From Zoogloeaceae bacterium (GTDB taxonomy: Bacteria > Pseudomonadota > Gammaproteobacteria > Burkholderiales > Rhodocyclaceae), in contig JAIRZG010000034.1 in the NCBI GenBank assembly GCA_031267345.1, positions 1 to 40,336 on the forward strand: a stretch of DNA of 40,336 nucleotides, given 5' to 3'. Under the pieces are notes generated by a model that saw only the letters and a program-made list of their open reading frames with translations, was not told the origin of the DNA and did not search any database. A program made the translations under genes and the position numbers. Below are positions 28,298 to 38,152 of this stretch, in pieces; positions within the stretch are counted from its first letter, which is position 1; every line of letters begins with the position of its first letter.

Positions 28298-30032
28298 GAT
28301 CGGTTCCTGAAATACTGGGTGGGTTGTTGGTGATTTCCCGCTTTTTGAAGTCATCCAGCACGTGCCGGATCATGCCGCGCGCCAGTTCCTCATCGGCAAA
28401 AAACACCGCGCCAAAACTTTCCTGACGCATGAGATCGGATTCGTCTTCGCTGTGGGTTCTGATCACGATTTCGATGCCGGGATTCAGGGCGCGCGCGATT
28501 TCGGTCATGGCGCGCACGTCCATCGGCGTATGCGAGGCGATCACCAGCATGGCGGCGCGGGCGATGTGCGCTTGAATCAGCACCGCCGGTTCCGCCGCGT
28601 TGCCGCAGACTGCCACTAGTCCGCGTTTACGCAGGTCTTCGACGCGCTCACGGTTCTGTTCGACCACCACGTAGGGAATATCCTCGGCCTTCAGCGCGCG
28701 GGCGATGCGGGCGCCAACGCGACCAAAGCCGACCAGCACCACCTGGCCTTCCAGATATTTGCGCGCCGTGCTCATCGGCAATTGCGCGAACGGGTCTTCC
28801 CGTCGCGCCAGTTGTCGCGCCAGACTCGAACGTCTCAGCAACCAGCGTTGCAACGGCGCGATGGCGGCGAAAATAAAGGGATTCAGGGCAATGGAAATCA
28901 GCGCGCCCGCCAGAATCAGGCTCATGCCATCGGGCGGCAACAATTTCAGGCTCAATCCCAGGTTGGCGAGGATGAAGGAAAATTCGCCGATCTGCGCCAG
29001 ACTGGCGGCGACCACCAGCGCGGTGTTGAGCGGATAGCGAAAAGCCAGCACCAGCGCCAGCGCCGCGAACGCCTTGCCGAAGATGATGACGGCGACTACG
29101 CCCAGCAATTGCCAGGGCGCGGAAAACAGGATTTTTGGTTCAAAGAGCATCCCCACGGCGACAAAAAAGAGCACGGAAAAAGCGTCGCGCAGCGGCAGAG
29201 ATTCCTGCGCGGCGCGGTGGCTGTAGGGGGATTCGCGCATCACCATGCCCGCGAAAAACGCGCCCAGCGCAAAGGAGACATGGAACATCGCCGTCGCGCC
29301 GTAGGCAATGCCGATGGCGGTGGCGATGACCGCCAGCGTAAACAGTTCGCGCGATCCGGTGCGCGCCACATGCCGCAACAACCAAGGCACGACGCGCCTT
29401 CCGGCGACCATCATCAGGGCGATGAAGGCGGCGACTTCAAAAAAGACGCGCATCAGGGTCGTGGTGAGCGAGCTTTCCGTCGCCGCGCCGATCTCTGCTG
29501 ATCCGCCCGACACGCCCGCCAGCGGCGGCAACAGCACCAGCACCAGCACGGTCGCCAGGTCTTCCATGACCAGCCAGCCCACGGCGATGCGCCCGTTCAT
29601 GGTTTTCAGGACATTGTGCGCTTCCAGCGCTTTCAACAGCACCACGGTGCTGGCGCAGGACAGCGACAATCCCAGCACCAGCGCCTCGCCCCATGACCAA
29701 CCCCAGAATCGGGCCAGCACCGCGCCCAGCACCGTCGCCAGTCCCATTTGCGTCAGCGCGCCGGGGATGGCGATGCGGCGAACGCTCAACAGATCGCCCG
29801 GCGAAAAATGCAGCCCGACGCCAAACATCAGCAGCATCACGCCGATTTCCGACAATTGCGAGGCGATTTCCACATCCGCCACAAACCCCGGCGTTCCCGG
29901 CCCGATGATGATGCCCGCCACGAGATAGCCGACGATAGCGGAAAAATGCAGCCGCGTCGCCAGAAAACCCAGCGCCAGCGCAATGCCGAAACCGGCGGCG
30001 ATGGTGGTGATGAGGGGAAAGTTATGTCCCAT
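28281..30032 (-). CDS. CPA2-family monovalent cation:proton antiporter (YbaL/KefB-like) with TrkA-N domain
   Basis: About 12 TM helices; VVLVGFGRVGARIARALKAEDIPYVVVEQN Rossmann RCK/TrkA-N domain. Confidence 0.92.
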   Translation of the reverse strand: MGHNFPLITTIAAGFGIALALGFLATRLHFSAIVGYLVAGIIIGPGTPGFVADVEIASQLSEIGVMLLMFGVGLHFSPGDLLSVRRIAIPGALTQMGLATVLGAVLARFWGWSWGEALVLGLSLSCASTVVLLKALEAHNVLKTMNGRIAVGWLVMEDLATVLVLVLLPPLAGVSGGSAEIGAATESSLTTTLMRVFFEVAAFIALMMVAGRRVVPWLLRHVARTGSRELFTLAVIATAIGIAYGATAMFHVSFALGAFFAGMVMRESPYSHRAAQESLPLRDAFSVLFFVAVGMLFEPKILFSAPWQLLGVVAVIIFGKAFAALALVLAFRYPLNTALVVAASLAQIGEFSFILANLGLSLKLLPPDGMSLILAGALISIALNPFIFAAIAPLQRWLLRRSSLARQLARREDPFAQLPMSTARKYLEGQVVLVGFGRVGARIARALKAEDIPYVVVEQNRERVEDLRKRGLVAVCGNAAEPAVLIQAHIARAAMLVIASHTPMDVRAMTEIARALNPGIEIVIRTHSEDESDLMRQESFGAVFFADEELARGMIRHVLDDFKKREITNNPPSISGTDHAARP

Positions 30033-30858
30033 GTGATAAATCCGTGTCAACAGGTTTGCGTGAAGGTTGCTGGCTGTGCCGGTAAGCGGCGCGTTTCAGG
30101 ATGTCTTCTGTCCAGGTATTGACAACGGCATGATAATCCTGAAACAGCGTGGCTTTTCCCTTGGAACCGTCGTAGACCGGAATGTCCGGCAAATGCGCGG
30201 CGTATTTTCGCGCGAAGCGTTGGGCGGCGCGGGCGAATTGCGGCGCGCGGAAATTTCCAGTAGAAGCGTGAATCAGCGGCATGTCGCAGCAAACCCCCAA
30301 ACGGTATCCGGCCAGATGCGCGGCAAAACTGAAATCCAGATCATAAAGATGGAAGCCGTCAAAAGCATCGGCGTCAAACCCCGTCGCCCGCGCGGCGACG
30401 CGGGTCGTCATCAGGCAAAAGCCATCCAGTGCCTGGATGTTGCCCGCCACCGGCCAATCCGCGATACCGTATACGGTCAGCAGCAGGGCGCGTTCCTGGA
30501 CATGCGCGACCGCGCCGACAAGATGCGGCGGCCCCGCGCCAACCCAGCCAGGTCCCAGCAACAGGTCTGTGCCGCAGAACCCCAGCAGATCATGGTCTTG
30601 CAAACGCGCACTGGTTTTGGCGGCGAATCCGGTGTCGAGGATGAGCACGTCGTCGTGCGAGAAAATCAGGATATCGCCGCCCGCCCGCGCCATGCCCCGG
30701 TTATAGCCTTCCGCCAGCGAGGTCGCGTCGTGAATGCCGATGATTTCATGCGGGTATCCCGCCAGCAGACGTTCGTAATTCATGCTGGCCTGCGCGAACT
30801 TGAGCGCGTCCATGCTGCAAATGATGACGGAGAATCCGGACGGGGAAGACAGGGGCAT
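30022..30858 (-). CDS. family 2-like glycosyltransferase
   Basis: FSVIICSMDALKFAQASMNYERLL ... ARAGGDILIFSHDDVLIL (DDV-type motif). Confidence 0.78.
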   Translation of the reverse strand: MPLSSPSGFSVIICSMDALKFAQASMNYERLLAGYPHEIIGIHDATSLAEGYNRGMARAGGDILIFSHDDVLILDTGFAAKTSARLQDHDLLGFCGTDLLLGPGWVGAGPPHLVGAVAHVQERALLLTVYGIADWPVAGNIQALDGFCLMTTRVAARATGFDADAFDGFHLYDLDFSFAAHLAGYRLGVCCDMPLIHASTGNFRAPQFARAAQRFARKYAAHLPDIPVYDGSKGKATLFQDYHAVVNTWTEDILKRAAYRHSQQPSRKPVDTDLSHGT

Positions 30859-30993
30859 GAGCGGTTTCCACTAAACAACCGAAAACGTTTTACCCGAACA
30901 TGTCGGTTTGCGCAATCAGGACAGCAGACAGGCGTGGCAGGAATACGGCAAAATGACGCCTTTCAATGACACGACCAGAATGCGGTTTTCACC

Positions 30994-31830
30994 ATGAGCA
31001 TGAACGCCTTTCATGCCCGACAACACAAGTCCAATCCCGCCGCCGCGCGGGAAAGTCCGCCTGCATCCGCGCCGGTCGCCAGTGGCGGAGTACGCGCGGA
31101 TGTGCTGCTGGCGACGCAACTCAACTGTTCGCGCGCCGAAGCGCAACATCTGATCAAATCGGGCAAGGCGCGCCATGCCGACAGCCTCATCCACAAACCA
31201 GCGCAGGAATTGCCGCAAAACAGTCGCCTGACCTTGACGGAAAACGCCCGTTGCGCCTTTGTTTCCCGTGGCGGCGACAAGCTCGCGGGCGCGCTGGCGC
31301 ATACCCGGATGTCGGTGGCGGGTTGCCGCTGTCTGGATGTGGGGCAATCCACCGGCGGCTTCACCGATTGCCTTCTGGCAGCGGGCGCGGCGCAGGTGGT
31401 GGGCGTGGATGTGGGGCGCCATCAACTGCACCCCAAACTCCTGACCGACCCGCGTGTGCGCGCCTTTACCGGAATAAACTGCCGGACGCTCACTGCCGCC
31501 GACCTGGCGGACGCTTTGCCGTCCAAGGGCTTCGAGCGCATCGTCGCCGATGTCAGTTTCATTTCGCTCACCCTGATTCTGCCGCGTCTGCCGCCGCTGC
31601 TCGCGGCGGACGGGCAAATGCTGTTGTTGGTCAAGCCCCAGTTCGAGGTCGGCCCCAAAGGGGTCGGCAAAGGCGGCATTGTGCGCGATGATCGCCTGTA
31701 CGCCGAAGTCGAAGCCAGACTGCGCCGTTGCTGCGCCGATCTCGGTCTTGACGTGCAACAATGGTTCGCCAGTTCCCTCACCGGCAGCGACGGCAATCAC
31801 GAATTTTTTATCTGGACAGGCAAGCCATGA
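30994..31830 (+). CDS. tlyA: TlyA family rRNA (cytidine-2'-O)-methyltransferase
   Basis: S4 domain LLATQLNCSRAEAQHLIKSGKA; CLDVGQSTGGFTDCLLAAGA; KPQFEVG. Confidence 0.93.
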   Translation: MSMNAFHARQHKSNPAAARESPPASAPVASGGVRADVLLATQLNCSRAEAQHLIKSGKARHADSLIHKPAQELPQNSRLTLTENARCAFVSRGGDKLAGALAHTRMSVAGCRCLDVGQSTGGFTDCLLAAGAAQVVGVDVGRHQLHPKLLTDPRVRAFTGINCRTLTAADLADALPSKGFERIVADVSFISLTLILPRLPPLLAADGQMLLLVKPQFEVGPKGVGKGGIVRDDRLYAEVEARLRRCCADLGLDVQQWFASSLTGSDGNHEFFIWTGKP

Positions 31831-32663
31831 ACCCTGATTTTTCCATCGAGTTTTTCCCCCCGCAAACGCCGGAAGGCGCAGAAAAGCTGAAAGCGGAACG
31901 CGCCCTGCTGGCAAGGCTCAACCCCGACTTTTTCTCCGTGACCTACGGCGCGGGCGGCTCAACCCGCGAACGCACCTTTAACGTAATTCGGGAAATCGCC
32001 GCCGAAGGCCATCTGGCCGTGCCGCACCTTTCCTGCATCGGCGCTTCCCGCGCGGACATCCGCGTCATGCTGGCCGACTTCAAGACCGCCAACATCCGCC
32101 GCCTCGTCGCCCTGCGCGGAGACCTTTCTTCCGGCATGGCGGACATGGGCGAACTGCGCCACGCCAATGAACTGGTCGAATTCATCCGCGCCGAAACCGG
32201 CGACTGGTTCCACATCGACGTCGCCGCCTACCCGGAATGGCATCCGCAAGCCAAAAGCCCCGTCGACGACCTGCAAAACTTCGCCCGCAAGGTCAAGTCA
32301 GGGGCCGACGGCGCCATCACCCAATATTTTTACAACGCCGACGCCTACTTTCGTTTTGTAGACGAAGCGCAAAAACTGGGCGTGACCATTCCCGTTGTCC
32401 CCGGCATCATGCCCATCAACAATTTTTCCCGTCTGGCGCGTTTTTCGGACGCCTGCGGCGCGGAAATTCCGCGCTGGCTCCGCAAGAAAATTGAAAGCTA
32501 CGGCGACGATACCGCTTCCATCCGCGCCTATGGCATCGAAGTCGTCAGCGAACTCTGCCGCCGCCTCCTGCAAAGCGGCGCGCCCGGCCTGCATTTTTAC
32601 AGCATGAACCAGTCCGCCCTGATCACGCAAATCCTTGCCCGCATAAGCGGCGATCGCGCCTGA
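31827..32663 (+). CDS. metF: methylenetetrahydrofolate reductase
   Basis: SIEFFPPQTPEGAEKL, FFSVTYGAGGSTRERT, FYSMNQS; ATGA overlap with tlyA stop. Confidence 0.96.
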   Translation: MNPDFSIEFFPPQTPEGAEKLKAERALLARLNPDFFSVTYGAGGSTRERTFNVIREIAAEGHLAVPHLSCIGASRADIRVMLADFKTANIRRLVALRGDLSSGMADMGELRHANELVEFIRAETGDWFHIDVAAYPEWHPQAKSPVDDLQNFARKVKSGADGAITQYFYNADAYFRFVDEAQKLGVTIPVVPGIMPINNFSRLARFSDACGAEIPRWLRKKIESYGDDTASIRAYGIEVVSELCRRLLQSGAPGLHFYSMNQSALITQILARISGDRA

Positions 32664-32726
32664 CCATTCAACGCAACGCCTTGCGCGCGCGAATGGCGTA
32701 GATACGGTTATCCACATTCCCCTTTT

Positions 32727-33923
32727 TCATTTCCCCCTCCCCTTGATTCCGACCCGCGCAAACCCTCCGCCCGGTGTACGCATGTTGGTGGTCTGTCCTT
32801 GATACAGGCGGGCGGCAAGCAGCTGAATGCGGCCTTGAAAGGCATAGGCGCGGAGATCGAATTTCAGTTCCTGCGCCGCGTCCGCGCCGGACGGCGTGAG
32901 GCGACAGGTGGCGGAAGGAACAAAATCCTGGGCGACGTAGCGGCCTTGCAGGATTTCCCCGAACACCCGGCGCGTGAGCTTGTCGCCCCGGTAGGCGGCG
33001 CGGCTGCCGAAGCCGTCGGCGGGTTTGAAAAAGCGGCTTTTGCGCGTCCGCCAAAGGCTTTCGGCAGCCTCCGGCCTGACTTCCCGTGTGCGCGGAATGC
33101 CCGCCAGCAGCGTTTGTCGCAGATCGGCGGCAATGCCGTTTTCAGCGAGCCAGTCGGGATCGGAGAGCAAACAAAGATTGCGCTTGTCGGCGTACAGGGC
33201 GTGCGCGTGCGGATGCGGCGTCAGGATAATGGCGTTTTCCCGATACGCGGCGGCAAGGGCGGCGTGTTCCGGTCTGGAGAGCGCAAAATCGGTGAGGCGG
33301 TTATAGACTGCCTCCACTACCCCGCGCGCGTGGCGCAGATGTTGTCCGTCCCAGGTCAATTCGGCGGGGTCGGCAATCCGCGCGTCAATCCCCGCAGCGG
33401 TGAACAGGCGGCGGAACAGATGAAACTCCGGCGCGAGGTATTGTTGCGCCGGATTGCTATCGACAATGGCGAGGCATCGCGGTGTTCGTTCGCCCCAAAC
33501 CGTTTGAAACATGGCGAGCGTCGCAAATTCCACATCGCGTCCATTTTCGCCTTGCGAACGCGCCAGCAATGTATTCAGCAGCAGCCCGCCCGCGTTGGTG
33601 TTGATCTCAATCAACTGCGGCCCCGCTGGCGTCAAATGAAAGTCATAGCCCATACAGACCGCCGGATAACCGGGATCGCGCCACGCCATTTCCGGCGCTT
33701 TCGCCAGCACGGCGTTCCTGTAGGACGGCAGGGCGACAACCGTTTCAATGGCGGCAATCAGACGGGCGATGAGTTCAATTTCCGCTGCGGCGACAAATAC
33801 CGGCGCGGCGGCAAAAAGGTGCGGATGGTTTTGCTGCAAAGCGAATGCGTTCAGCCCGTCAGCGGCAAGGCAGGCATTCAATGCGTTCCAGTCAATCGAG
33901 TCTCTTTGGGGCGCGTCATTCAT
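32727..33923 (-). CDS. Uncharacterised ATP-grasp-like protein
   Basis: PQLIEINTNAGGLLLNTLLA, RFFKPADGFGSRAAYRGDKL, FDLRAYAFQGRIQLLAARLYQGQTTNMRTPGGGFA resemble ATP-grasp nucleotide/metal motifs in permuted order. Confidence 0.6.
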   Translation of the reverse strand: MNDAPQRDSIDWNALNACLAADGLNAFALQQNHPHLFAAAPVFVAAAEIELIARLIAAIETVVALPSYRNAVLAKAPEMAWRDPGYPAVCMGYDFHLTPAGPQLIEINTNAGGLLLNTLLARSQGENGRDVEFATLAMFQTVWGERTPRCLAIVDSNPAQQYLAPEFHLFRRLFTAAGIDARIADPAELTWDGQHLRHARGVVEAVYNRLTDFALSRPEHAALAAAYRENAIILTPHPHAHALYADKRNLCLLSDPDWLAENGIAADLRQTLLAGIPRTREVRPEAAESLWRTRKSRFFKPADGFGSRAAYRGDKLTRRVFGEILQGRYVAQDFVPSATCRLTPSGADAAQELKFDLRAYAFQGRIQLLAARLYQGQTTNMRTPGGGFARVGIKGRGK

Positions 33924-33938
33924 CGTAAAACCAACTCC

Positions 33939-34045
33939 GGTTGAAACCGCGCCCTTCAGGCCGGGGTTTCAACCATAGCGACTTGGGAGGGGAGAGAAAC
34001 CCCTTCCAGCTTCGTTTACAGCGACAGGCATGAATGCCTGTCGCT
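33939..34045. repeat. Structured intergenic element with two strong inverted repeats (REP/MITE-like)
   Basis: GGTTGAAACC (33939-33948)/GGTTTCAACC (33965-33974), and AGCGACAGGCAT-GA-ATGCCTGTCGCT (34020-34045, 12-bp perfect arms). Confidence 0.6.
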
Positions 34046-34166
34046 AATTGGTTGCTCTTTATTTTCGGTTTCTGGGCAAGTTTAGCGCATTTACCCTGCG
34101 TAGCGCCAAAGGGGAATCCTTGTTCAGCGGCGTTTTTGGAAATTATGGACGCGGCAGGATTCGCGT

Positions 34167-36185
34167 TCAGTTTGGAGCATCCTCCGCGCCACGGGCGCAA
34201 TTGCCGCCCGCAAGGGTTGTCGTCTGAAAAAATTCCAGCGCCACGGCGAGTTCGCGGGTGCGTCGCATGGGCGGCAGGCTGCGCCAGACGCGGCGTCCGT
34301 AGGGTTTATTCAACATGCGCGGGTCGCAGATCATCAGGACGCCTTTGTCGGATTCGGTGCGAATCAGGCGGCCTGCGCCCTGTTTGACGCTGATGACGGC
34401 GCGCGGCAACTGGTATTCCATGAAGGCGTTGCGTCCGGCTTTTCGCATTTCCTCGATGCGCGCCGCCAGCACCGGATCATCGGGCGGGGCGAAGGGGAGC
34501 TTGTCGATGACCACCAAAGACAGGGCGTCGCCACGCACATCGACGCCTTCCCAAAAACTCTGGCTACCGACCAGAATGCCGTTTCCGGCCCGGCGGAAGC
34601 GTTCCAGCAATTCATTTTTGCCGCATTCGCCCTGCAAAAACAGCGGCGGGCGCGTGGCTTCGTCCGGCCAGTGTTCGCTTAAATCCTGTTGCAGCAATTC
34701 GTGGATGCGGCGCATGGCCTTCAGGCTGGTGCACAGAAAAAATACGCCGCCGCGCGCGACGCGCGCCAGAGGCAAGGCGGCTGCCGCGACCGCTTCCGTG
34801 TAGCTTGGGGAATTGGGTTCGGGCAAGCCTTGCGGCGCGTAGAGCAGGGCTTGTCGCGCGTAGTCGAAGGGACTGTCCCAGCAGCCGGTTTCGGCCTCCA
34901 GCAAGCCCAGCTCCGCCTGATAATGGTCAAAACGCCCCTGCACGGCGAGCGTGGCGGAGGTAAAAATCCAGGCGCGCGGATGACCGCCCATCTGGCGCGT
35001 AAAAATGTCGGCGACCGACAACGGCGTGGCGTTGAGTTGCAGGGATGGCCCGAAGGTCTCGCCCCAGCGCACCTTTTTGCTGGCGGAACCGGCGTCTTCG
35101 CTTATGGGCGTGTTGCTTTGCCAGGCCGTAAAACGCGCTTCGAGTTCCAGCAGTCGTTGCCAGCATTTTTCCAGTCCTTCGGAGCGTTCCGCCTGTGTTT
35201 TGAGGATTGCCGCCGTCGCTTCAAACTGTTGCAAAAGTTGTTGCAGGGCGCTGTCGAAACCGGGGGTGGTTTCCAGTTGGCGGGCGGAAAAACGTCCGCC
35301 TTCCACGCCCGCCGCGAGGCGCAAATCCTTCGCCGCCTTTTCCAGCGCGGATAAACTCTCCTGTAAGTCCCGGCAATCGCGCGCGCCCACCAGTCCTTCC
35401 GCCTTGCCGTCGCGCGCCAGATCCAGAATCTGGCTGGTGGAAACGCTGTCGCCGAAAAACAGGGCGGCGATTTCCGGCAACTGGTGCGCTTCGTCAAAAA
35501 TCACCGTGTTGCAGGCGGGCAGAAGTTCCGCCATGCCTTCGTCGCGCAGCATCACGTCGGCAAAAAAGAGGTGATGATTGACGACCACCAGATCCGCGTC
35601 CATCGCCGCCTTGCGCGCGGCGAGCACATGGCAGTCCTTGTGATCCGGGCATTCCTGTCCCAGACAGTTGTCGCGGGTGGAGGTTACTTGCGCCCAGACC
35701 GGAGAACTTTCCGGCACGGCGCTGCATTCGGCCTTGTCGCCGTTTTGCGTATGCTTGGAAAAACGCTGGATAGCCGCCAGATGCCCGACTTCTTCCCGAC
35801 TGTGAAAGCGTCCTTCCGTCGCCGCCCGCCGCAAATAATAATGACAGACGTAATTGGCGCGGCCTTTCAACAGCGCCACCTGTATCGGCGCCTTCAATGC
35901 CTCGCGCACAAGAGGCAGATCCTTGTTGAACAGTTGATCCTGCAAGGTCTTGGTGCCGGTGGAAATAATCACCTTGCCGCCGGAGGCGAGCACGGGCGCG
36001 AGATAGGCAAAGGTCTTGCCGGTTCCGGTTCCGGCCTCGGCGATGAAAATTTTTTGCGCGGCAATCGCCGCCTGAATGCGCTCCGCCATCTCCACTTGCT
36101 GCGCGCGCAGCCGAAAGCCCGGAATACTCGCCGCCAGCGGGCCTTCCGGGGAAAAAAGGACAGTCAGGGAATCGGCGGCGCTCAA
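34167..36185 (-). CDS. ATP-dependent DNA helicase, DinG/YoaA (XPD-like) family
   Basis: Walker A AEAGTGTGKTFAYL; DEAH (FDEAHQLPE); FeS-type cysteines ANYVC...DNCLGQECPDHKDC; C-terminal QGAGRLIRTESDKGV. Confidence 0.94.
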   Translation of the reverse strand: MSAADSLTVLFSPEGPLAASIPGFRLRAQQVEMAERIQAAIAAQKIFIAEAGTGTGKTFAYLAPVLASGGKVIISTGTKTLQDQLFNKDLPLVREALKAPIQVALLKGRANYVCHYYLRRAATEGRFHSREEVGHLAAIQRFSKHTQNGDKAECSAVPESSPVWAQVTSTRDNCLGQECPDHKDCHVLAARKAAMDADLVVVNHHLFFADVMLRDEGMAELLPACNTVIFDEAHQLPEIAALFFGDSVSTSQILDLARDGKAEGLVGARDCRDLQESLSALEKAAKDLRLAAGVEGGRFSARQLETTPGFDSALQQLLQQFEATAAILKTQAERSEGLEKCWQRLLELEARFTAWQSNTPISEDAGSASKKVRWGETFGPSLQLNATPLSVADIFTRQMGGHPRAWIFTSATLAVQGRFDHYQAELGLLEAETGCWDSPFDYARQALLYAPQGLPEPNSPSYTEAVAAAALPLARVARGGVFFLCTSLKAMRRIHELLQQDLSEHWPDEATRPPLFLQGECGKNELLERFRRAGNGILVGSQSFWEGVDVRGDALSLVVIDKLPFAPPDDPVLAARIEEMRKAGRNAFMEYQLPRAVISVKQGAGRLIRTESDKGVLMICDPRMLNKPYGRRVWRSLPPMRRTRELAVALEFFQTTTLAGGNCARGAEDAPN

Positions 36186-36188
36186 GGC

Positions 36189-37196
36189 TTACGCGTTGAA
36201 GGTAAAGGCATCGGCGAAAAACGCCGCTTCCGGCAGATGGCAGCGGGTGGTGAGTTCCTGCCGCGCGCTGTCGATCATCGCCGGGTTGCCGCAGGCATAG
36301 ACTTCGTGTTGGGAAAGATCCGGATAATCCGCCATGACCGCTTGGTGCACAAAGCCGGTTCGCCCCTGCCAGCTTGCGTCGGCGGCGGAAAGCACCGGAG
36401 TGAAGCGGATATGCGGCTGTTCGGCAGCCCAGGTCGTGGGCAGGACGGGAAGATACAGGTCGGCCTGCGCGCGGCAGCCCCAGTAAATCCGTAGGGGACG
36501 GGTGAGGTTTTGCGCCAGCGCGTGTTCGACGATGGCCTTGATCGGCGCGAAGCCGGTTCCGCTGGCGATGAGGATAGCAGGTTTGTCGCTTTCCTCGCGC
36601 AAAAAGAAACCGCCATGCGGCCCGTCAAAACGCAGGATGTCCTTGATTTTCATCTGTTCAAATACCTGTCCGGTAAAGCGACCGCCGGGAACGCGGCGAA
36701 TGTGCAGTTCCAACACGCCTTCCTGCTCTGGCGCGTTGGCGATGGAATAACTGCGCCGCCGGCCTTCCGGCAACAGGATGTCGATGTATTGTCCGGCGCG
36801 AAAGGTGAAAGTTTCCGTTGCGGGCAGACGCAGGGAAAGGAGGATGACATCATGGGCGACGCGGCGCAGGACTTCCACGCGCGCAGGCATGAGTTTTACC
36901 GGAATCTCGCCTGCGCGCGTCGCCTGATGGTTTTCCAGCGTCAGATCGCTGCGGGCATAGGCGGTGCAGAGCAGGAGCTTGCCTTCCTTGATTTCGTGGG
37001 CGGTCAAAGCGTGGGGTTGGTACGCGCCCCGATCCGCGTCGCCGCGGATGAGTCGGGTTTTGCAGGCGCAGCAGGCGCCGTTTTTACAGCCGTAGGGAAG
37101 GGTGACGCCTTGTCGCAGGGCGGCCTCCAGCAGGGTTTCGTCGGTTTCGGCGGCGTATTGGAGCGCGCCGGGTTGCAGGGTGATTTGGTAACTCAT
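36189..37196 (-). CDS. 2Fe-2S ferredoxin/FAD/NAD(P)H reductase (CDP-6-deoxy-delta-3,4-glucoseen reductase-like)
   Basis: Plant-type 2Fe-2S motif CKNGACCACKTRL...LLLC; FAD RRSYSIANAP; NAD ASGTGFAPIKAI. Confidence 0.9.
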   Translation of the reverse strand: MSYQITLQPGALQYAAETDETLLEAALRQGVTLPYGCKNGACCACKTRLIRGDADRGAYQPHALTAHEIKEGKLLLCTAYARSDLTLENHQATRAGEIPVKLMPARVEVLRRVAHDVILLSLRLPATETFTFRAGQYIDILLPEGRRRSYSIANAPEQEGVLELHIRRVPGGRFTGQVFEQMKIKDILRFDGPHGGFFLREESDKPAILIASGTGFAPIKAIVEHALAQNLTRPLRIYWGCRAQADLYLPVLPTTWAAEQPHIRFTPVLSAADASWQGRTGFVHQAVMADYPDLSQHEVYACGNPAMIDSARQELTTRCHLPEAAFFADAFTFNA

Positions 37197-37233
37197 GGGT
37201 CTCGAAAGCGTGGGTGAGCGCGGATAGGCTAAA

Positions 37234-38127
37234 ATGCCGCTCGTGCAAAAATTGTTAATCGTTGGCGGCGGGGATGTCGCCCGTCGCGCCGTTACCTGGC
37301 TCGCGCAACGCTTCCGCGTGTTCGCGCTGGTGCGCCCGGAAAAAGCCCCGGCGGAGGACTGGCGCAGACTGGGCGCGCATCCGGTCACGGGCGACCTGGA
37401 TCAGCCGCAAAGTCTGGCGCGTCTGGCGGGACTCGCGGATCGGGTGTTGCACCTTGCGCCGCCGCAAGCGGAAGGCGTGCGGGATGAGCGCACCCGGCAT
37501 CTGTTGGCGGCCTTGAGTCGGAGCGGGAGTCTACCACGGCGACTGGTGTATGTGAGCACAACCGGCGTCTACGGCGATTGCGGCGGGGCGCTGATTGATG
37601 AAACGCAGCCGCGCCGCCCGCATTCGGCGCGCGCCCGCCGTCGGCTGGATGCGGAAAACTGTCTGCGGCGTTGGGGCCGGACGCATCAGGTCTCCATCGT
37701 GCTGTTGCGCGCGCCGGGGATTTACGCCACAAAAGACGGGCAGGGCGAAGGCGAACGTCTGCCGCGCGCGCGGCTGGAAGCCGGATTGCCCGCGCTCTTT
37801 GCCGCCGAAGATGTCTACAGCAACCACATCCACGCCGATGATCTGGCGCGCGCCTGTTGCCGCGCCCTGTTTTGGGGTGGCGCGGGACGCAGCTTCAATG
37901 TGGTGGATACAAGCGATTTGAGGATGGGCGATTATTTTGACGCCGTGGCGGATTACCTGCGTCTGCCGCGTCCGCCGCGCTGTTCGCGGGCGGACTTGCA
38001 GCAACGACTTTCCCCGACGCAATCCAGTTTCATGCAGGAATCCCGCCGCATCAGGAATGTCCGCCTGACCTGCGAACTGCGTCTGCGCCTGTTGTATCCC
38101 CGAATCGACCTGAATCCTGTATCGTGA
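37234..38127 (+). CDS. NAD(P)-dependent epimerase/dehydratase-like (YeeZ-like SDR)
   Basis: KLLIVGGGDVARRAV Rossmann start; YVSTTGVYGDCGG; IHADDLARAC. Confidence 0.85.
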   Translation: MPLVQKLLIVGGGDVARRAVTWLAQRFRVFALVRPEKAPAEDWRRLGAHPVTGDLDQPQSLARLAGLADRVLHLAPPQAEGVRDERTRHLLAALSRSGSLPRRLVYVSTTGVYGDCGGALIDETQPRRPHSARARRRLDAENCLRRWGRTHQVSIVLLRAPGIYATKDGQGEGERLPRARLEAGLPALFAAEDVYSNHIHADDLARACCRALFWGGAGRSFNVVDTSDLRMGDYFDAVADYLRLPRPPRCSRADLQQRLSPTQSSFMQESRRIRNVRLTCELRLRLLYPRIDLNPVS

Positions 38128-38152
38128 TTGCTGTTTTCAAGGAATTTTCCCC

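Noticed and set aside
30915-30935. ATCAGGACAGCAGACAGGC as a seventh purine-repeat copy
   Set aside because: Only partly similar to the repeat core and lacks the GGGGACA and GGAAGAC blocks; could be chance.
28297-30993. Possible fluoride riboswitch for crcB
   Set aside because: crcB starts inside the antiporter 3' end, and no recognisable fluoride-riboswitch consensus was seen upstream of it or of the operon head.
32799-33944. 381-aa plus-strand ORF opposite the ATP-grasp-like gene
   Set aside because: Considered as an alternative, but the minus frame has ATP-grasp-like motifs and normal amino-acid composition, while the plus frame looks like an antisense shadow.
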